Origin: Latrodectus hesperus
Lineage: Eukaryota > Arthropoda > Arachnida > Araneae > Theridiidae
Assembly (NCBI GenBank): GCA_037975125.1
Contig: JAJQOW010000014.1
Coordinates: 3,757,752-3,821,751, forward strand
Length of the DNA stretch: 64,000 bases
Direction: 5' to 3'
Shown: positions 30,946 through 43,520 of the stretch, piece after piece
How positions within the stretch are numbered: the stretch's first letter is position 1
How the letters are laid out: each line of letters opens with the position of its first letter
Position numbers and translations under genes: made by a program
Notes under the pieces: generated by a model
Seen by the model: only the letters and a program-made list of their open reading frames with translations
What the model was told of the DNA's origin: nothing
The model's database searches: none

Positions 30946-30976
30946 ATATATGCTTTCATTTTAAGAAAGCATATAT
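30946..30976. repeat. 12-bp inverted repeat with 7-base loop
   Basis: ATATATGCTTTC and GAAAGCATATAT form a perfect stem around ATTTTAA. No terminator or RNA gene context was seen. Confidence 0.85.
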
Positions 30977-32179
30977 CTCGAAAATTGCTTTGTAAACATT
31001 AATTTTCATTTGTATTTGTAGGAAAAGCTGGAATATTAATTATTTGCTGCTAATATTAACATAATATATTAATATTAACATAATAATAAGTATTTTTAAA
31101 AGTTATTCAAATAATTTTGATAAAAATTTTCTAAGTTTGTTTGAATAATCTATATTTTGAAATTTAAAACTAGTTTAAATTTAAGCTACATTATCCATTA
31201 AAAATTCGAATTGATATGGATATATTTATTAAATTGGAAAAATATTATGCTATTGTGATGTAAATGTACTCGGAATGGCAGCATTATAAAAAGGGTTACC
31301 AATTTACTAATCGCAATAAATTTCTTCTCCTTCAAATTAAGCTCTTTCACATCAATGTATTTCTTCAAATAATTTTTTAATCCACAAAATAGTTTTAATC
31401 TCAAAATAGTTTTCATAAATGTTCTTCATTACGAATAGTGATTTTTTTTTTTGAAAAATTGATTTAAATCAATAAGCATGAAAGTGAAGATTCAAACTGT
31501 GGGAAGACTGTAAGAAAAACATGGTGCTTGTGTGATCTATTTGTTAAATTTTTAGCCAAAATTGACAAATAAAAAATTGCAAAAGAAGGCACACTTTTTC
31601 TGTGTAAACCCATGAGTTTTCTCCTCTTATTTCTGGTTGAATTAAAAGAAATCTTTTACAAAAACTGCATAAAATACTCAGATTTTAGTATTAATCGGAT
31701 ATCTGAGTAATAGATAGGAATGCCTAATGTATAACACTGTAACAATTAACGAAAAGTTAATTTTTTAACTCCAGTGACACATTGGGTCTTAGCTTTATCT
31801 TCCCTTTCGTGCGGCATTCATTAGGTTATTTCGCTGTCAAAAATATAGACTCAAGTTTAATCCCCTGTAATAATGTATTTTAAAAAGATGTTGTCCTATG
31901 GAAGCATTTTTGTTCCTGAATATTCCCAAATGTTTAGAATAATTTTGCTGATGCTTTCTATCATGCACTAAATGAAGCATTTCGGATACTTTTTAATCAC
32001 TGATTTTTTCACCATTCTTTCTGTAAAGTATTTGAAAGATTTAAGCAAGAAGATTTTTTTTCATTAGATTTTGTATTTTGAATAAAATTTGCTCACTTTG
32101 AAATCGAAATAAGAATTCACAAAAATAGTTATTCAATTTATTAACTTAAAACTTTAAAAAATCGAATACTAATTACATT

Positions 32180-32486
32180 GTTGTTTGTTGTTGTTTACTA
32201 ATGACACTTGGACAAGCTAAGCTAGCGATATTATGCGAATTAAGTCGATTAGGAGCGTCTTTTGTTTTAATCAGAGCACCATGAAGGTGAAAGTACGACT
32301 TTGCTGTACACACTTGCCGTAGGTACCCGTTTATAGGGTAGGCAACCATTCACACCTCATTCATACAAGGAAAAGACAGACAGGATAGATAGAGAGAGAA
32401 AGTACATCCATGCCCGAACAAGTATTCGAACCCAGGACCTCCTTATCCGTAGTCAAGCACGCTGACCACTAGACAATTTGGTCGGC
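32180..32486 (-). mobile_element. tRNA-derived SINE with target-site duplication
   Basis: Read on the minus strand, the head (from 32486) contains an A-box-like stretch GTCTAGTGGTCAGCGTGC and a B box GGGTTCGAATAC about 32 bases later, the internal RNA polymerase III promoter of a tRNA. A roughly 200-bp unrelated body follows, and the tail is rich in CAA repeats (AACAACAACAAACAACAA). Twelve-base direct repeats flank it: ACTAATTACATT at 32168-32179 and ACTAATTATATT at 32487-32498 (one mismatch), the mark of reverse-transcribed insertion. The body after the B box shows it is not a working tRNA gene. The partner LINE was not identified. Confidence 0.85.
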
Positions 32487-35400
32487 ACTAATTATATTAA
32501 TATTATGAACTCTAATTAATCAATATATTACATTGTGTTTGCTAAAGTTGCACATTATTTTTTAAACTACATTTAAAATAAGAAATGAAAAAAGCTTGCA
32601 AATAAAAATGTAAAATACTACATCTAAAATAATAATATTTTATGTTTCTGTTTGAAAGGGGAATATCTTCGCATTTTAATTCCGATTTTCTCTGCTTGAA
32701 ATGTATTTATCATGTCAGTAAAGCTTTATCAATAATATATGATAACAGAAGTAACGTTTCTTTTAAATTAAAATAATGTTTATCAATTAAAAAAGCAAGT
32801 TGAAACATGTTGATTAATTTCTTAATAAATATGATGAAACATGTGTGTATTTTCTACTAAATATAACTTTTTATGAACTGACAGAAAGCAGAAGATATGG
32901 CTTATTCAATGATGCATGAAATGAAACAAATTCAAAGAAATAAAGTTATGTTTCTTTTTTCCTCTACAGAACTTGTTTCCAGTTTCATATTGCTCTTTCT
33001 CAAGGCAAATAACAAACTAACAAATACTCACAGATACCTTTTCATCATGTGTAAAAATAAGATTTTAAATAAAATGGAAAAAAAAAGAATCTGACGCTCC
33101 TTTTTTTACCACATTTTATTTAAATAATCTGGGATAGAAAAATGAGATCCATAACGATACTCTGTTATCAAATTTCATTTTTAATACGTGAACGATATTT
33201 GAAATAAAATAGGAAGAAAAAAAATTCAAATAAAATGCGTTTCCTAGATTTTCTTCTTTTTTTTTTCAATTTTACACTTTCATCTCTTTTCAAGTCAGTA
33301 GATTGAAGTAGATAAAGCAAATAAAATAAAATAAAAGGCATCGGTTATGGGTGGTAGCAAGAAATAAAGATGAAATGGAATATTTATTCAACATAGCACA
33401 TCTGCATGTTTTCTGGAAAAAGGATGGCGTAGAGCCTTGTTCGAGCGTAAAAAAGTATCACTTTTTGAGAAAGCTTTTTCAATGATGTCAGCGAAAGTTT
33501 GGTATAAAAAGAAATGCATGTTTTCTAAATTTCTCTTCGTTTTTCAATCAGTGCCAAGTAATACTTATCTTGAAAGGAACTTACAGCTGCAAGAGTGAAT
33601 GACAAAACATATAAATATTTATTTTTATAGTTTTATCTCAAACTTAATTTATAAAAAATTTAAATTTATTCCATGAGGCATATAAAAAATTATTTTTGAA
33701 ACTTCCATAAGATAATGCTTAAAACAGTAAGAATGAGATACATGTATTTCTATTCATTTGTGTATTTGAGTCTTAAATTTGTGATACATAAAAAAATCTA
33801 AGTATTTTAATAACAACAGTGAGTATTATTTCATCAAAAAATCAAAATTTACTAAAAGAAATCACATAATTAAGACTTCATAAAAATTTATTAACTTGAA
33901 TTAAATCAATAGAATGTGTATCTCCTTAATTAAAAGCAATTTTTTATATCAGGTTTTTGATTTATTGTTTTTAGAATGTAATCACGAAAACAAATAAAGT
34001 TGTTTTATTATTCTTCTATTAAATCAGATAATATTTAGAAATTTGAATGGTTACAAATATACTTTCATTAGTATGAGACATTTAAAAACTATACATGATA
34101 GATTGTAAAATATAAAGTTATATATAACATAACAAATAATAGTTACAGAGATATGCTATTTTTAGAATTATGTAAAAGATCTTATCTCAACAAGATTTAA
34201 TTTAATTTTATTTAAATTTACAAAAAAAATAAATAAAATGAAATATTTTGTAGTTAAAAATTGGTGCTATTTATATATCATATGAGAACATTGAATTCAT
34301 ATTTGTGAACTATTCTTCAAAATTTAGCATTACTTTTCATTGATAATCTTAGAAAATTAAATTTTTATTAGAATAAATTATTCGAATAAAAATTGAATTG
34401 TTTAGTTAAAAATTTATTTTTATGAATAAAAAATGTAGTTCTTCTTTGTTTGCATTTTAGAATATGCAGGCAAATAAGAAATGCATTTTTTAAAATGCTA
34501 CGATTTCATAAAATTTGATAAAATACTTTCTGAAAAAATAGATTATATTCATCTATTTGGCTGAATATAAATATATATGAAATAATCATAATATTTTTAT
34601 TTACAGATAAAAAAGAAACTCATGTGTTGTATTTTTAAAACCGTTATGCAAGAAAAAAATCATAATTAATTAGTAAATTATTCAGTGAAAAATTGCAAAA
34701 TAGGGTCAAATTAATTTTTTTATGAAATAAAACTATTACTTGCTACTTTTATGAATTTTAAGATGACATTAAAGTATCTTACATTTCTAAATGTAGTAAT
34801 AAATTACTAGTTTTTCACCGTTTCTTTTACAAGGATTACATTTACTATTTTTCCTTTGTAAATTAATATTCCGCTTTTTCTTAAATCTATTGAATTTAAA
34901 TTTAAAGGAAAAATATGTGCTTTAAGTTTTAAAAATAGTCTCAAACTTTTTCTGTCCATAGAAAACTTATGATGTTTATATTTGGCCTGTATAATCTTTA
35001 TTAATTCTTAATAATCTTAGTAATGAATTAATTATAGGCACACAGTCTAATTTTAATATAATTTTGTTTTATGTAATATTTCATATTTTTAGTAATGAAA
35101 ATATTCTGAAAAAATATTTTTTAAAAAGATTTTAAGTTAGATGAATTTTACAAAAATTCATGAATAGCTAATGTATACAGTTAGTACTGAGCTGAATTAG
35201 AATAACTTCAGTCTATTTTTTTCCTCATAAATTTGATAAAAATATTTCCTCAAACTTACCTTAAATTAAAGGAATATAATATTATTAGTTGAATGTATAT
35301 GTAAAATAAATTATTATCCATGCATTCGCATGTTTTCTTTTTTAATACTTGAACGCAGATTTAAAGGAAATATTTATTCTTTCTATGATTAATATATTAT

Positions 35401-35642
35401 TAAGAAATCTTATTAATTTTACCCGACAATTTATGTTGCTGAAAATTTTTTAAATAATCTAAAGTTTCAGGAAAGGGAAAATTTCTGAGTTTAAAAGTTA
35501 TATACATTTTAGTAGTTAATGTGGTAAATAAGATTTAATGGGGAAAATATGATTTCATTTCATTGAATTTTCACTTTAAACTTAATTTCATTGTAAGGAT
35601 TCATTTGAAGTAATGTACCACAATTTATATAAGAATTTTGAG

Positions 35643-35785
<143 letters not shown>

Positions 35786-36161
35786 AATTATTACAATTAT
35801 TTTACTCATACAGTCCAAGATTATATTGAGATACATTTCTTTTATTCAGATACATTCAGATAGATTTCTACAAATTTAAAGCTGAAATTAAAATTACAGT
35901 AAACATTCAGTATTTACTGTGAGATTACAAGAGATGTAATTGGAAACAAATATAATTTTTTTACATCCAATTTCTGATTATTTCGCTCAAATAGAGGTAG
36001 CTTAAAATCTGAAATTATTTTGTGTTCACCTTTTTTGAAAAAAATAATTAGGGAAATGGAATCTTAAAAATGTACTTATTTTGAATTACACTTACAATGA
36101 TCTCTACATAAAGTTCCATAAATAAAACTAGTATAGTCAGAACAAAAGGCACATTAACGCA

Positions 36162-36448
36162 TTGTTGCTTCTCTTACCTAGTCCTGATTTAGGCTCTACC
36201 AGTTAGATAGATGCATCCGGGTGGCATTTTCGTGATTTATACGCAAGGAATAAACAGAAGAACCCCCATAACTTGGACTGCCACCCTTAGAGGTATCATT
36301 TCACTTTATGGACATTGCGATCAAGCACAATTTTAACATTCTCCACCCCCTTTAACGAACACGACGGATCTTCGGTTAAGCCGGGATTCAAACTCACAAT
36401 CTTCCGATAATGAGAACAATGCCCTAACCAATCAGGCCACCACTGTTC
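36162..36448 (-). mobile_element. Second, different tRNA-derived SINE with target-site duplication
   Basis: On the minus strand the head reads GTGGCCTGATTGGTTAGGGC (A-box-like), then GAGTTTGAATCCCGG (B box), followed by a body of about 200 bp with no tRNA character. Flanking 12-base direct repeats are CACATTAACGCA (36150-36161) and CACATTAATGCA (36449-36460), one mismatch. Head, body and tail differ from the SINE at 32.2 kb, so this is a separate family. The tail lacks the CAA repeats of the first one. Confidence 0.85.
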
Positions 36449-37547
36449 CACATTAATGCAGCGTAAATAAAATGTGAGAAATGAACTCTTTTAATGTGAA
36501 AATGAATTATAATTCCCTTTAGAATGAGTGATGCTTATTTCTTATCACATTCTGACTATCTTCTGCTTTAATATCCATTACAGAAATTGCATATAAATGT
36601 CCTCGAGAAAATATTCTTTGAGTCTTATAAAATTCAATGTGTTTTTTTAAACCCAACAAAAAATGGTTACAAAGATAAGTGAGGAACAAAAATATGCAAT
36701 TAATTTGATCTGATATGAAGAAAATGGTTCCAAAATTCACATTACGATCTCAAATAATGTTCTCAAAATAGTATTAAACTATGAATTTTTTTATTGTAGG
36801 TTATACACATGAGGTAAATTTTACATTATTTGATTGCTTCATTTAACTTCATTTCGAATGGTCAGGAGAGTACTATAAATTAAACTTAGTTACACTATTA
36901 ATAACTTAGTGTCTTAAGTAAAACATTGTGCTTAGAAACACTCATAAAACTAATTCCATTCAAAAACGTGACGATTATATCTCAATAGAGCAGTGTGCAT
37001 TGACATGAAATGTGAGGTATGTAACCGCAGAAAAAAACCTATATCGGGAATGAAGTGGAAGATTTGGAGATTGATAATTATAGCACTTCAGCAGGTTTTG
37101 TAGAGTTAAATACAGCTTTTCAAAATAGCTGATCAATATAATTTTATTTCAACATACGCTAAATAAAAGTGTGGAGTGTTATGCATAATGATGAAGTGTT
37201 TTTAAAAATGCTATTATTTCTTGCACTGTTTCTTAAATCAGTTAAACTACAGGTATGCTTTCCATTCATTCTGATGGTTAATAACATTAAATGCTTTCAC
37301 TTCAGATCAAGCTATTTATTATTGCTTGTATTTTCAATCAGAATATCTATTATTATAGATAGAAGGTCATCATTTGGCCCTACAATAAATAACTTAATCA
37401 AATAAATAAACTGGCATTCAAAAGTTAAGGAACAACAGGTTTTTGATCCTAATTTGCAAATGAATGAAAGTAGAAATTCCAAATTTGGATGACATGTGCA
37501 TAAATCAGTCTGTATTGATTGTAAAATAGACGTTTACATATGGAAAA

Positions 37548-37582
37548 CATATAAAGGATTTTAACTGTAAATCCTTTATATG
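37548..37582. repeat. 14-bp inverted repeat with 7-base loop
   Basis: CATATAAAGGATTT and AAATCCTTTATATG form a perfect stem around TAACTGT. It lies between a Tc1-end-like sequence (37420) and the transposase relic at 37.84-38.68 kb, so it may belong to that element. Confidence 0.85.
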
Positions 37583-37839
37583 TTGTTGTGTATACAGTAT
37601 TTTTACTACAAATCCTTATATAAAAGTATTACGTTGGAAAAGTCGATTCTTGAAAAAAGAATAATTACAGTTCTATGCGATAAAATGTCATAGAAACATA
37701 ACAAAAAATAAATCCGATCAAGAATATGCATACCCCTATCTTGAATGCATTCGCAGTATCCACATTTCTTACCAATAAACTTGTCGGTCAACGAAATGAG
37801 AAGTGAAGATTAGACACGGAGTAAGATGTGAGTAAGAGT

Positions 37840-38677
37840 AAGATGTTCTACAGACCTTGGAGGAAACTTAAAGCAGAAACCTTTCTACCAAGATAGTCCC
37901 ACAACTGCTCTGTAGGATTCAGATCTGGAGATCAATCTGGCCATTCTGTTACCTCCAAACAAAGATCCACAAGTTATTACTTAATAAAATACCTGCAGCA
38001 AGATTACGTCAGGCATTATCATCCATCAGAATGGATTCATTTTCAAATGCACTGACATTTAAGTGAATATATGGTTATCATAGTCAGATGTTTAAAATGA
38101 GTATATATAGGGTTATTACAAGAGAACCATTGGGTTTCCGAAGAGTTTATTTCGAAATATATGTTTAACCATGGCTTAAGCATGAAAAGAAACTACAATA
38201 TTAGATTTACGTTCATATTGTAGACTTTCAACATGAGTGATCCTTAGAAAATATGGCGGATACCAAGGTGATAGTTGAGTTCTCTATTCATTATCAGTTT
38301 GTTCTCGCCTTTCTTTTGTCATAACCATCACGCTTTAATGCCTATAGCCACTGCATAAATCTTAATGTTTTTCTTAAAATTTTCTACATAGTTGGCTGAG
38401 GAATGGAAATTTTGCTGTTTGCGCAGTTATTTGATTTTGTTTTTGGGACAACTCTCTTTAATTCTGTTTGCAGTTTCTTTAGTTACGCTTAGTCTGCCGG
38501 GACTCTTGCCTTTTCATAAATAACTGGTCTCTTTCAATTGTCGATACCGGCGCAGAATACTTTGTTGGGTTGGTGGTTTGCTTTTCTATGCCCACAGGAA
38601 CATTTTTTGAAGGTTTATGAGCAATTCATAATAGGAAAATCGAGTACACAAAAAGCTTTCTGCTGTCTAGTCACCAT
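37840..38677 (-). pseudogene. Mariner/Tc1-superfamily transposase relic, possibly composite
   Basis: On the minus strand the N-terminal part starts with ATG at 38677 and reads MVTRQQKAFCVLDF, the helix-turn-helix start typical of mariner-like transposases abundant in spider genomes. KARVPAD and IPQPT-like remnants follow down to about 38390. The distal part (about 38040-37840) reads ILMDDNA, then in shifted frames the equivalents of RSPDLNPIEHLWDYLGRKV, which looks more like the Tc1 branch. The middle is not recognisable. Either one degenerate element or two different relics placed end to end could explain this. Multiple stops and frameshifts make it non-functional. No reliable terminal repeats were found, although CAAAAGTTAAGGAACA at 37420-37435 resembles a Tc1-type end. 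Confidence 0.6.
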
Positions 38678-38832
38678 TCTAACTTTCGCACAACAACCAT
38701 GGCAACTTCACGCACATTCCACATGCGCAGCGCGAAGTGACACAGTGAACGCCATTTCATTTACGTTGTCATATAAACATATACATTTCCAAATTCAGAT
38801 GTAGTAATGAATCAATCAAAATCCGAGTATTT

Positions 38833-38855
38833 CATATATATATATATATATATAA
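38833..38855. repeat. (AT)n microsatellite, very short
   Basis: About 23 bases of AT repeat just beyond the transposon relic that ends near 38.68 kb. Confidence 0.9.
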
Positions 38856-41199
38856 TTTTTCAGTTATTTTAATTAGAACAATAATTTTGCTCTCTTAAAA
38901 GGAAAATAAAATTTATATTCTCTTCACTTACAACAACTATAGATATAAATTTTGAATATTTAACTGCGCATAAATAATTTTTGAATGATAGCTAGAAAAT
39001 TTAAACAAATTAATTTCATTTGGGTAAGTATATATCTTAATTCATTTCAGCAATTCCATTAGTTAGTATAAAAGCTATTACAAATACATAAATATTTAGC
39101 TATTCATGTCATTTATTACGGTAAATTATCAATTTGTCAAGAATAAAAAATAAATTTCTCGCATAAGTTTCCTAAAGGAAAACTCCTTGAGTTTGTTGTC
39201 ATAAAATATAACTCTCACTATTTTTCCTGTCAGATAAGCCGCAATAAATAATCTGTAAGGTAATTTTGGACGGTTTAACCTTAAATTGAATCTTAAAGGA
39301 TATAATCCTGTTATGTTTCGATTTAAAAAGAAAAACCTAAATGGGAGAATATACCACTGAGTAAAGAGTAGATTGTGCAAAGGCACTAGAAAATAAAAAT
39401 TTAATATTTATCCAAATTTCAGAAATGCACTTAACTAGTTGAGTAGGAAGACGTTGGCGTAAATGTTAGAGAATATTTTTCAGCCATAAAATTCACTAAG
39501 TACGTAAAAGTTTTAAAACCACATGTGAAGACTGCTGATTTCAAAAAGTAGATTTATATGATAAAATTTGGTGTTATAAAACAAAAGTTCTTCAAAAACA
39601 AGTTTGCAGTTTGTTTCTATCTTTCACCCTGTCTTTCGCAAAATGTTTAGTAATTTATGTGCCAGGAACTTATCGGGAGCTAGAAACAAATTTACAGAAT
39701 TTATAAACTCAATGAAACTTTCAAATCGCTGCTAATGCTTTGCTTGAGAATAGTGTAATTTGCGTAATCTTGAATACTTATTTGAATACAGTTTGCAACA
39801 AAAAGAAAATGAATAATTCAATGAAATAATTTTACTTGTAAATGAACACTAACAAGATATTTGATTTTACTAAGCAAATAAAATTTGGAATACTTCATTG
39901 CTTCAATAAATAAATAAATGTATTTATTTTACATCACAATTATCAGTACAATGATTAAAATATTAATTTATTTTCTCATTAAGTATGTAGTAATTAAGGT
40001 AATCTAGATATAAATGTCGCAATTCTTCCTCATTTCAAATTCTAATTTTCTAAATGCAATAAGATTTATTTGATCGCTTATCCAGATTAAATTTCACGTA
40101 TTGTTCGTTAATCGTATCAACAGTATTTACAAATAAAATTTACGAAAGAATTCTTTTTCTGTGAATGATTCTTTCATTAAATGTTTACTTACCATTAAAC
40201 CAATGAAAAATTTAAATCTTATTTGATTTCAGGTAATTAAAAAAATTTTTAAGCAGTATTATTCGCAATTCTTTCTAAAATGAAAATAAAGTAATATTTT
40301 TCTCTATCTATCATTATATATATACAAACATATTGATGTATACATAATATTGTACTATGTATAAATAAATATAAAGCTGTGTTTATTATTTAATTGATTA
40401 TAAACAAGAAAACTTATGTTGAAATTTAAATTCTTATCAACACAAAAAATTATGTAAACTAAATAAATTTGCAACATTGGAAAAATTTTTAAAACAGTTA
40501 TTAAAAATATTATTTTTATCAATTAATTTATTTGTAAGCATATAAATTTAAACCACATTTAAGCCCATTTAATTATTAAAAAACTATTTTAAGCAGAAAT
40601 ATTTCCATTTTTAAAACTATTTAAACGCAGAGTTAGTTTATAAGGTAATTAACCAAAAATATAATGAAAGTATAAAGAGCTTATATTAATTGTGAACTAT
40701 AATATGGTGGTAATAATTTTTAGAAATATATATGCATGCCTTTTTAAGAATTATAAAGTTATATATTAACAATTTGTTTATGTATTATAACGTTAAAAAA
40801 TAATAAATAATCAAAATATTATATGATAGTAAAATCCAGTTAATGAGTGACTGTGTGTATAGTTACATTTCATAGTAGAAAATTTGCAGATACTTATGAA
40901 TGCTTATAAGCAAGTAATGCACTTTACATAATGAAAAATTATAATATTCGAAAAAATATTAGTAATGTATTGTTTCACCTGATTACTTCAAAAGTTAGCG
41001 AATAGAATCCTAGTTTCTTATACTTCTAATTTGATGAAAAATCTACGTCACTAAATCATTTACTTTTGACTTAAAATTAGAAATAATAATCCATAACAAT
41101 TTAAAAAATATTAATGCATGAGAAAATGCTGTTTATTTATAAACTATACTTCTCAAATCAACTAAAGTCTTTTATATATGTATTTTATAAAGTGATGGT
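38856..41199. other. AT-rich non-coding DNA
   Basis: Nothing recognised. The minus-strand open frame at 39129-39386 lacks family features. Confidence 0.55.
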
Positions 41200-41480
41200 A
41201 AAAGCAAATTTTTCTGCATAAAATGGAAGAAAAACGTTGCGAATGCCCATTTTTCTCATTTTCAAGCTCTGTAGTATGAAAATTTTGATTTTGACGTCAA
41301 CGAATAAAATTTGGCTTTAATCTTATCGCAAGGTAACACGGGAAAGAATCATCGGCATTCAGTAAGCGAGTAATTTTGATGAGAGAGATGTCTCAACTAA
41401 ATCAATTAACCGAATCAGACGCTTAGAGTGTTTTGGGCTGGTTAAAAGAGAGCTAAATACAATCCAAAGTAATAGAAGAT
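41200..41480. promoter_or_regulatory. Unassigned higher-complexity patch with a full CRE
   Basis: Unlike its AT-rich surroundings, this patch has mixed base composition and contains TGACGTCA at 41292-41299. No convincing open frame, splice site pair or transposon similarity was seen. It could be regulatory DNA or an unrecognised repeat. Confidence 0.2.
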
Positions 41481-41799
41481 ATTAGAATTTAACACAGTGA
41501 AATTACGTGAGATTTCTAAGGTATGATTTTTTTTTGGACACTGGAAATGCAGGCTGGAAATCAGAGAAAGGAAACAAACGTGCAACAAAACTCAATGAAG
41601 ACTGTCCGTTATTTAATATTAACGGATTGGGAAAGCTGAAAATATTATGAATGGTATTCTTCTTTACCAATACCTTACCTCGGTACTGGTGTAACAGTTT
41701 CGACAGACAAATATACGAAACCGAATTCTCTCTGTAGTCTATGCTCACAGACAAATGTCGTGTATCACATTAACATACGTATACATATTTACCGTACAG

Positions 41800-42009
41800 C
41801 GGTGTAGGAGAGCCCGGACCGTACCTTAAGGTTAACGGGTTTGGAATTTTTGCTATCACCAAATGCCTCGTAATTTTGAATCAGAGTCAGGTGACGAGGT
41901 CAAATCTGATCTGGCCCCCTCTTCTCCGCATCCACATCGCTGCCCCCGTTAAATGATGCTTCACTTTGCTGATTCTAAAGACAAATTACGTGAAGCTACT
42001 GAGCCACTG
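41800..42009 (+). other. Higher-GC fragment, likely repeat-derived
   Basis: About 200 bp of distinctly higher G+C (GGCCCCCTCTTCTCCGCATC and neighbours) directly before the Tc1 relic. A 29-codon frame, MPRNFESESGDEVKSDL and onward, begins near 41863 and stops before 41960. The character suggests an inserted repeat rather than a host exon, but the family is not identified. Confidence 0.35.
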
Positions 42010-42650
42010 GAACTCGTATCACATTAACAGAAAGGCACCGTGTGGCAAGCAATGAGAGAGTAACAGAACAAGTGAGCTAGACAAGAAACGAATGGTGCAA
42101 TGGTCCTTTCTCTGACGAGTACCGTTTTTCCCTTTATACTAACAATAGGCTTATTTTGTGCTGGATGGGAATGGTATTAGATTGAACTCTGTATTTGTGC
42201 AGAAAAATGTCAGTTTGGTGATTTGGGAGGGATGGTCTGTGCTGGTGTCTTCATGAGCACACTGACCTCCATGTCATTAGAAATGCAGCTTTGACCGATC
42301 GTCAATATAAGGATGAGATTCTCAGATCTATGTTAGTCCCTTACGCTAAATTAAATGGAGATGACTTCATATTAATGGATGACAGTTATCGTGCTAACTT
42401 AAAGGATGATTTCATTTTCAGAAAAGGTATGATAGGAGTGGAATGGCCTGCGTATTCTCCGGAAATAAAACAAACAGAGCTTGTTTGGAACATTCTAGGC
42501 AGATGAGTTGCTGGATGCCCATCCCCTACAAACTGCAAGAACTGAAAAGAGCTTTTCTGGAGGAATAGAATATAATACCTCATCTGATCATTAACAGCCT
42601 CATTGACTCAATGCCTCAAAGGTGTTGAACCTTACCAAACACCCTGAAAA
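42010..42650 (+). pseudogene. Tc1-like transposase relic (C-terminal two thirds)
   Basis: The plus strand carries a broken transposase. An FSDEYRFSLYTNN block (about 42108-42147) holds the first catalytic Asp. Frameshifted remnants of the GGWMVWAG...TDLHVIRNA block follow. The longest intact piece (42291-42506) reads LTDRQYKDEILRSMLVPYA, FILMDDSYRAN and EWPAYSPEIKQTELVWNILG. The second Asp (MDD) and the Glu (TELVW) are retained, but the usual NARPHR stretch is shortened. After a stop, frameshifted traces of the C-terminal LQELKRAL...SLTASLTQCLKG part continue to about 42640. The 71-codon open stretch is therefore a fragment of a dead transposon, not a gene. Terminal repeats were not recognised. 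Confidence 0.85.
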
Positions 42651-42877
42651 ACAATAACTCCTACTGGAAACGATTTTCTTTTGAAGAATTACCTATTTAT
42701 TGTCATAAGCGTGTAGATTATATTATTCTCCTTTTACAACCAAATACTCAAAAGACACATTTTTTCTGCCAATTTTACCTCCTATAGCCTACAATATCTG
42801 CCAATAGTGTATTTATTTTCCAGGGGCAAGATTAACCCTCAACATACAGATATCTCTGAACACACTTAGTGTATACA

Positions 42878-43520
42878 GAGTGTGTCAAAAATGTATACAC
42901 ACTTTGAACCGTCGACGAAAATTTATGTTCATTTTACCAGATTTAAGTTCAAGATTGGATTAAAGTTCAATTTAAAACTTATGCTATTTCTCACATTAAT
43001 GTGACTACTGTTACAAATGTGGCATTCAGCATTGACACATTTCTGAGCTGGAATCACCCCTGACTTCGTACATCGAACCAACGCATTAATTACGATTTTT
43101 GAGCCCACCGCTTGAATCTTATAAACTGTGCTTTGGTTATGTTAGTTTATGATTGTACATTTAATCTTTTACTGCTCCCCCTGAGAAAAAAAATCCAGTG
43201 GAGTATTGTCTGGGGAGCTTGAAGGAAACTTAATTGGCTCAATTCGTCCTTTCCACTGGCTTGCAAATTTTTAACTTGTTATACTAGTGCATCGCGATGA
43301 TAATACGGCGTTGCGGCATCTTAATAAAAATAAAACTCCTTAACGTATAATAACGTATAATGTACGGATGTCTGGGAATATGGAATCAGCAAGCATTGCT
43401 CAATACTTCTCATCTGTTATATTACCTTCAAAGGAAAAGGTCCAGTAAGCCTCTTTATAAACAAACCACATTACTTTTTTATTGCATATAGCATTATTTT
43501 CTCCTAGAAATGAAACCTTG
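42878..43520 (-). pseudogene. Mariner-like transposase relic (C-terminal half)
   Basis: On the minus strand, shifted frames give the equivalents of GPYFFEGNVN (near 43440), the ASQWKGRIE block (FPxRWIGRRGPIEWP in relatives; near 43250), and FFSGGAVKD (near 43180), the SPDLTPLDFFLWGAVKD block that contains the third catalytic Asp. Stops and indels are frequent. The outer end near 42880 reads GTGTGTCAAAAATGTATACA, which could be the terminal repeat of this family. The N-terminal half was not found, so the copy is truncated or too decayed to read. It sits directly beside the Tc1 relic ending near 42650, making a small cluster of two unrelated dead transposons. Confidence 0.7.

Noticed and set aside
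32405..32486. A functional tRNA gene on the minus strand
   Set aside because: A and B boxes are present, but the 3' acceptor half is missing and a SINE body and target duplications follow.
36370..36448. A functional tRNA gene on the minus strand
   Set aside because: Same reasoning: a tRNA-like head only, followed by a SINE body and flanked by direct repeats.
42291..42506. A 71-codon open frame as a possible gene
   Set aside because: It is one fragment of a frameshifted Tc1-like transposase.
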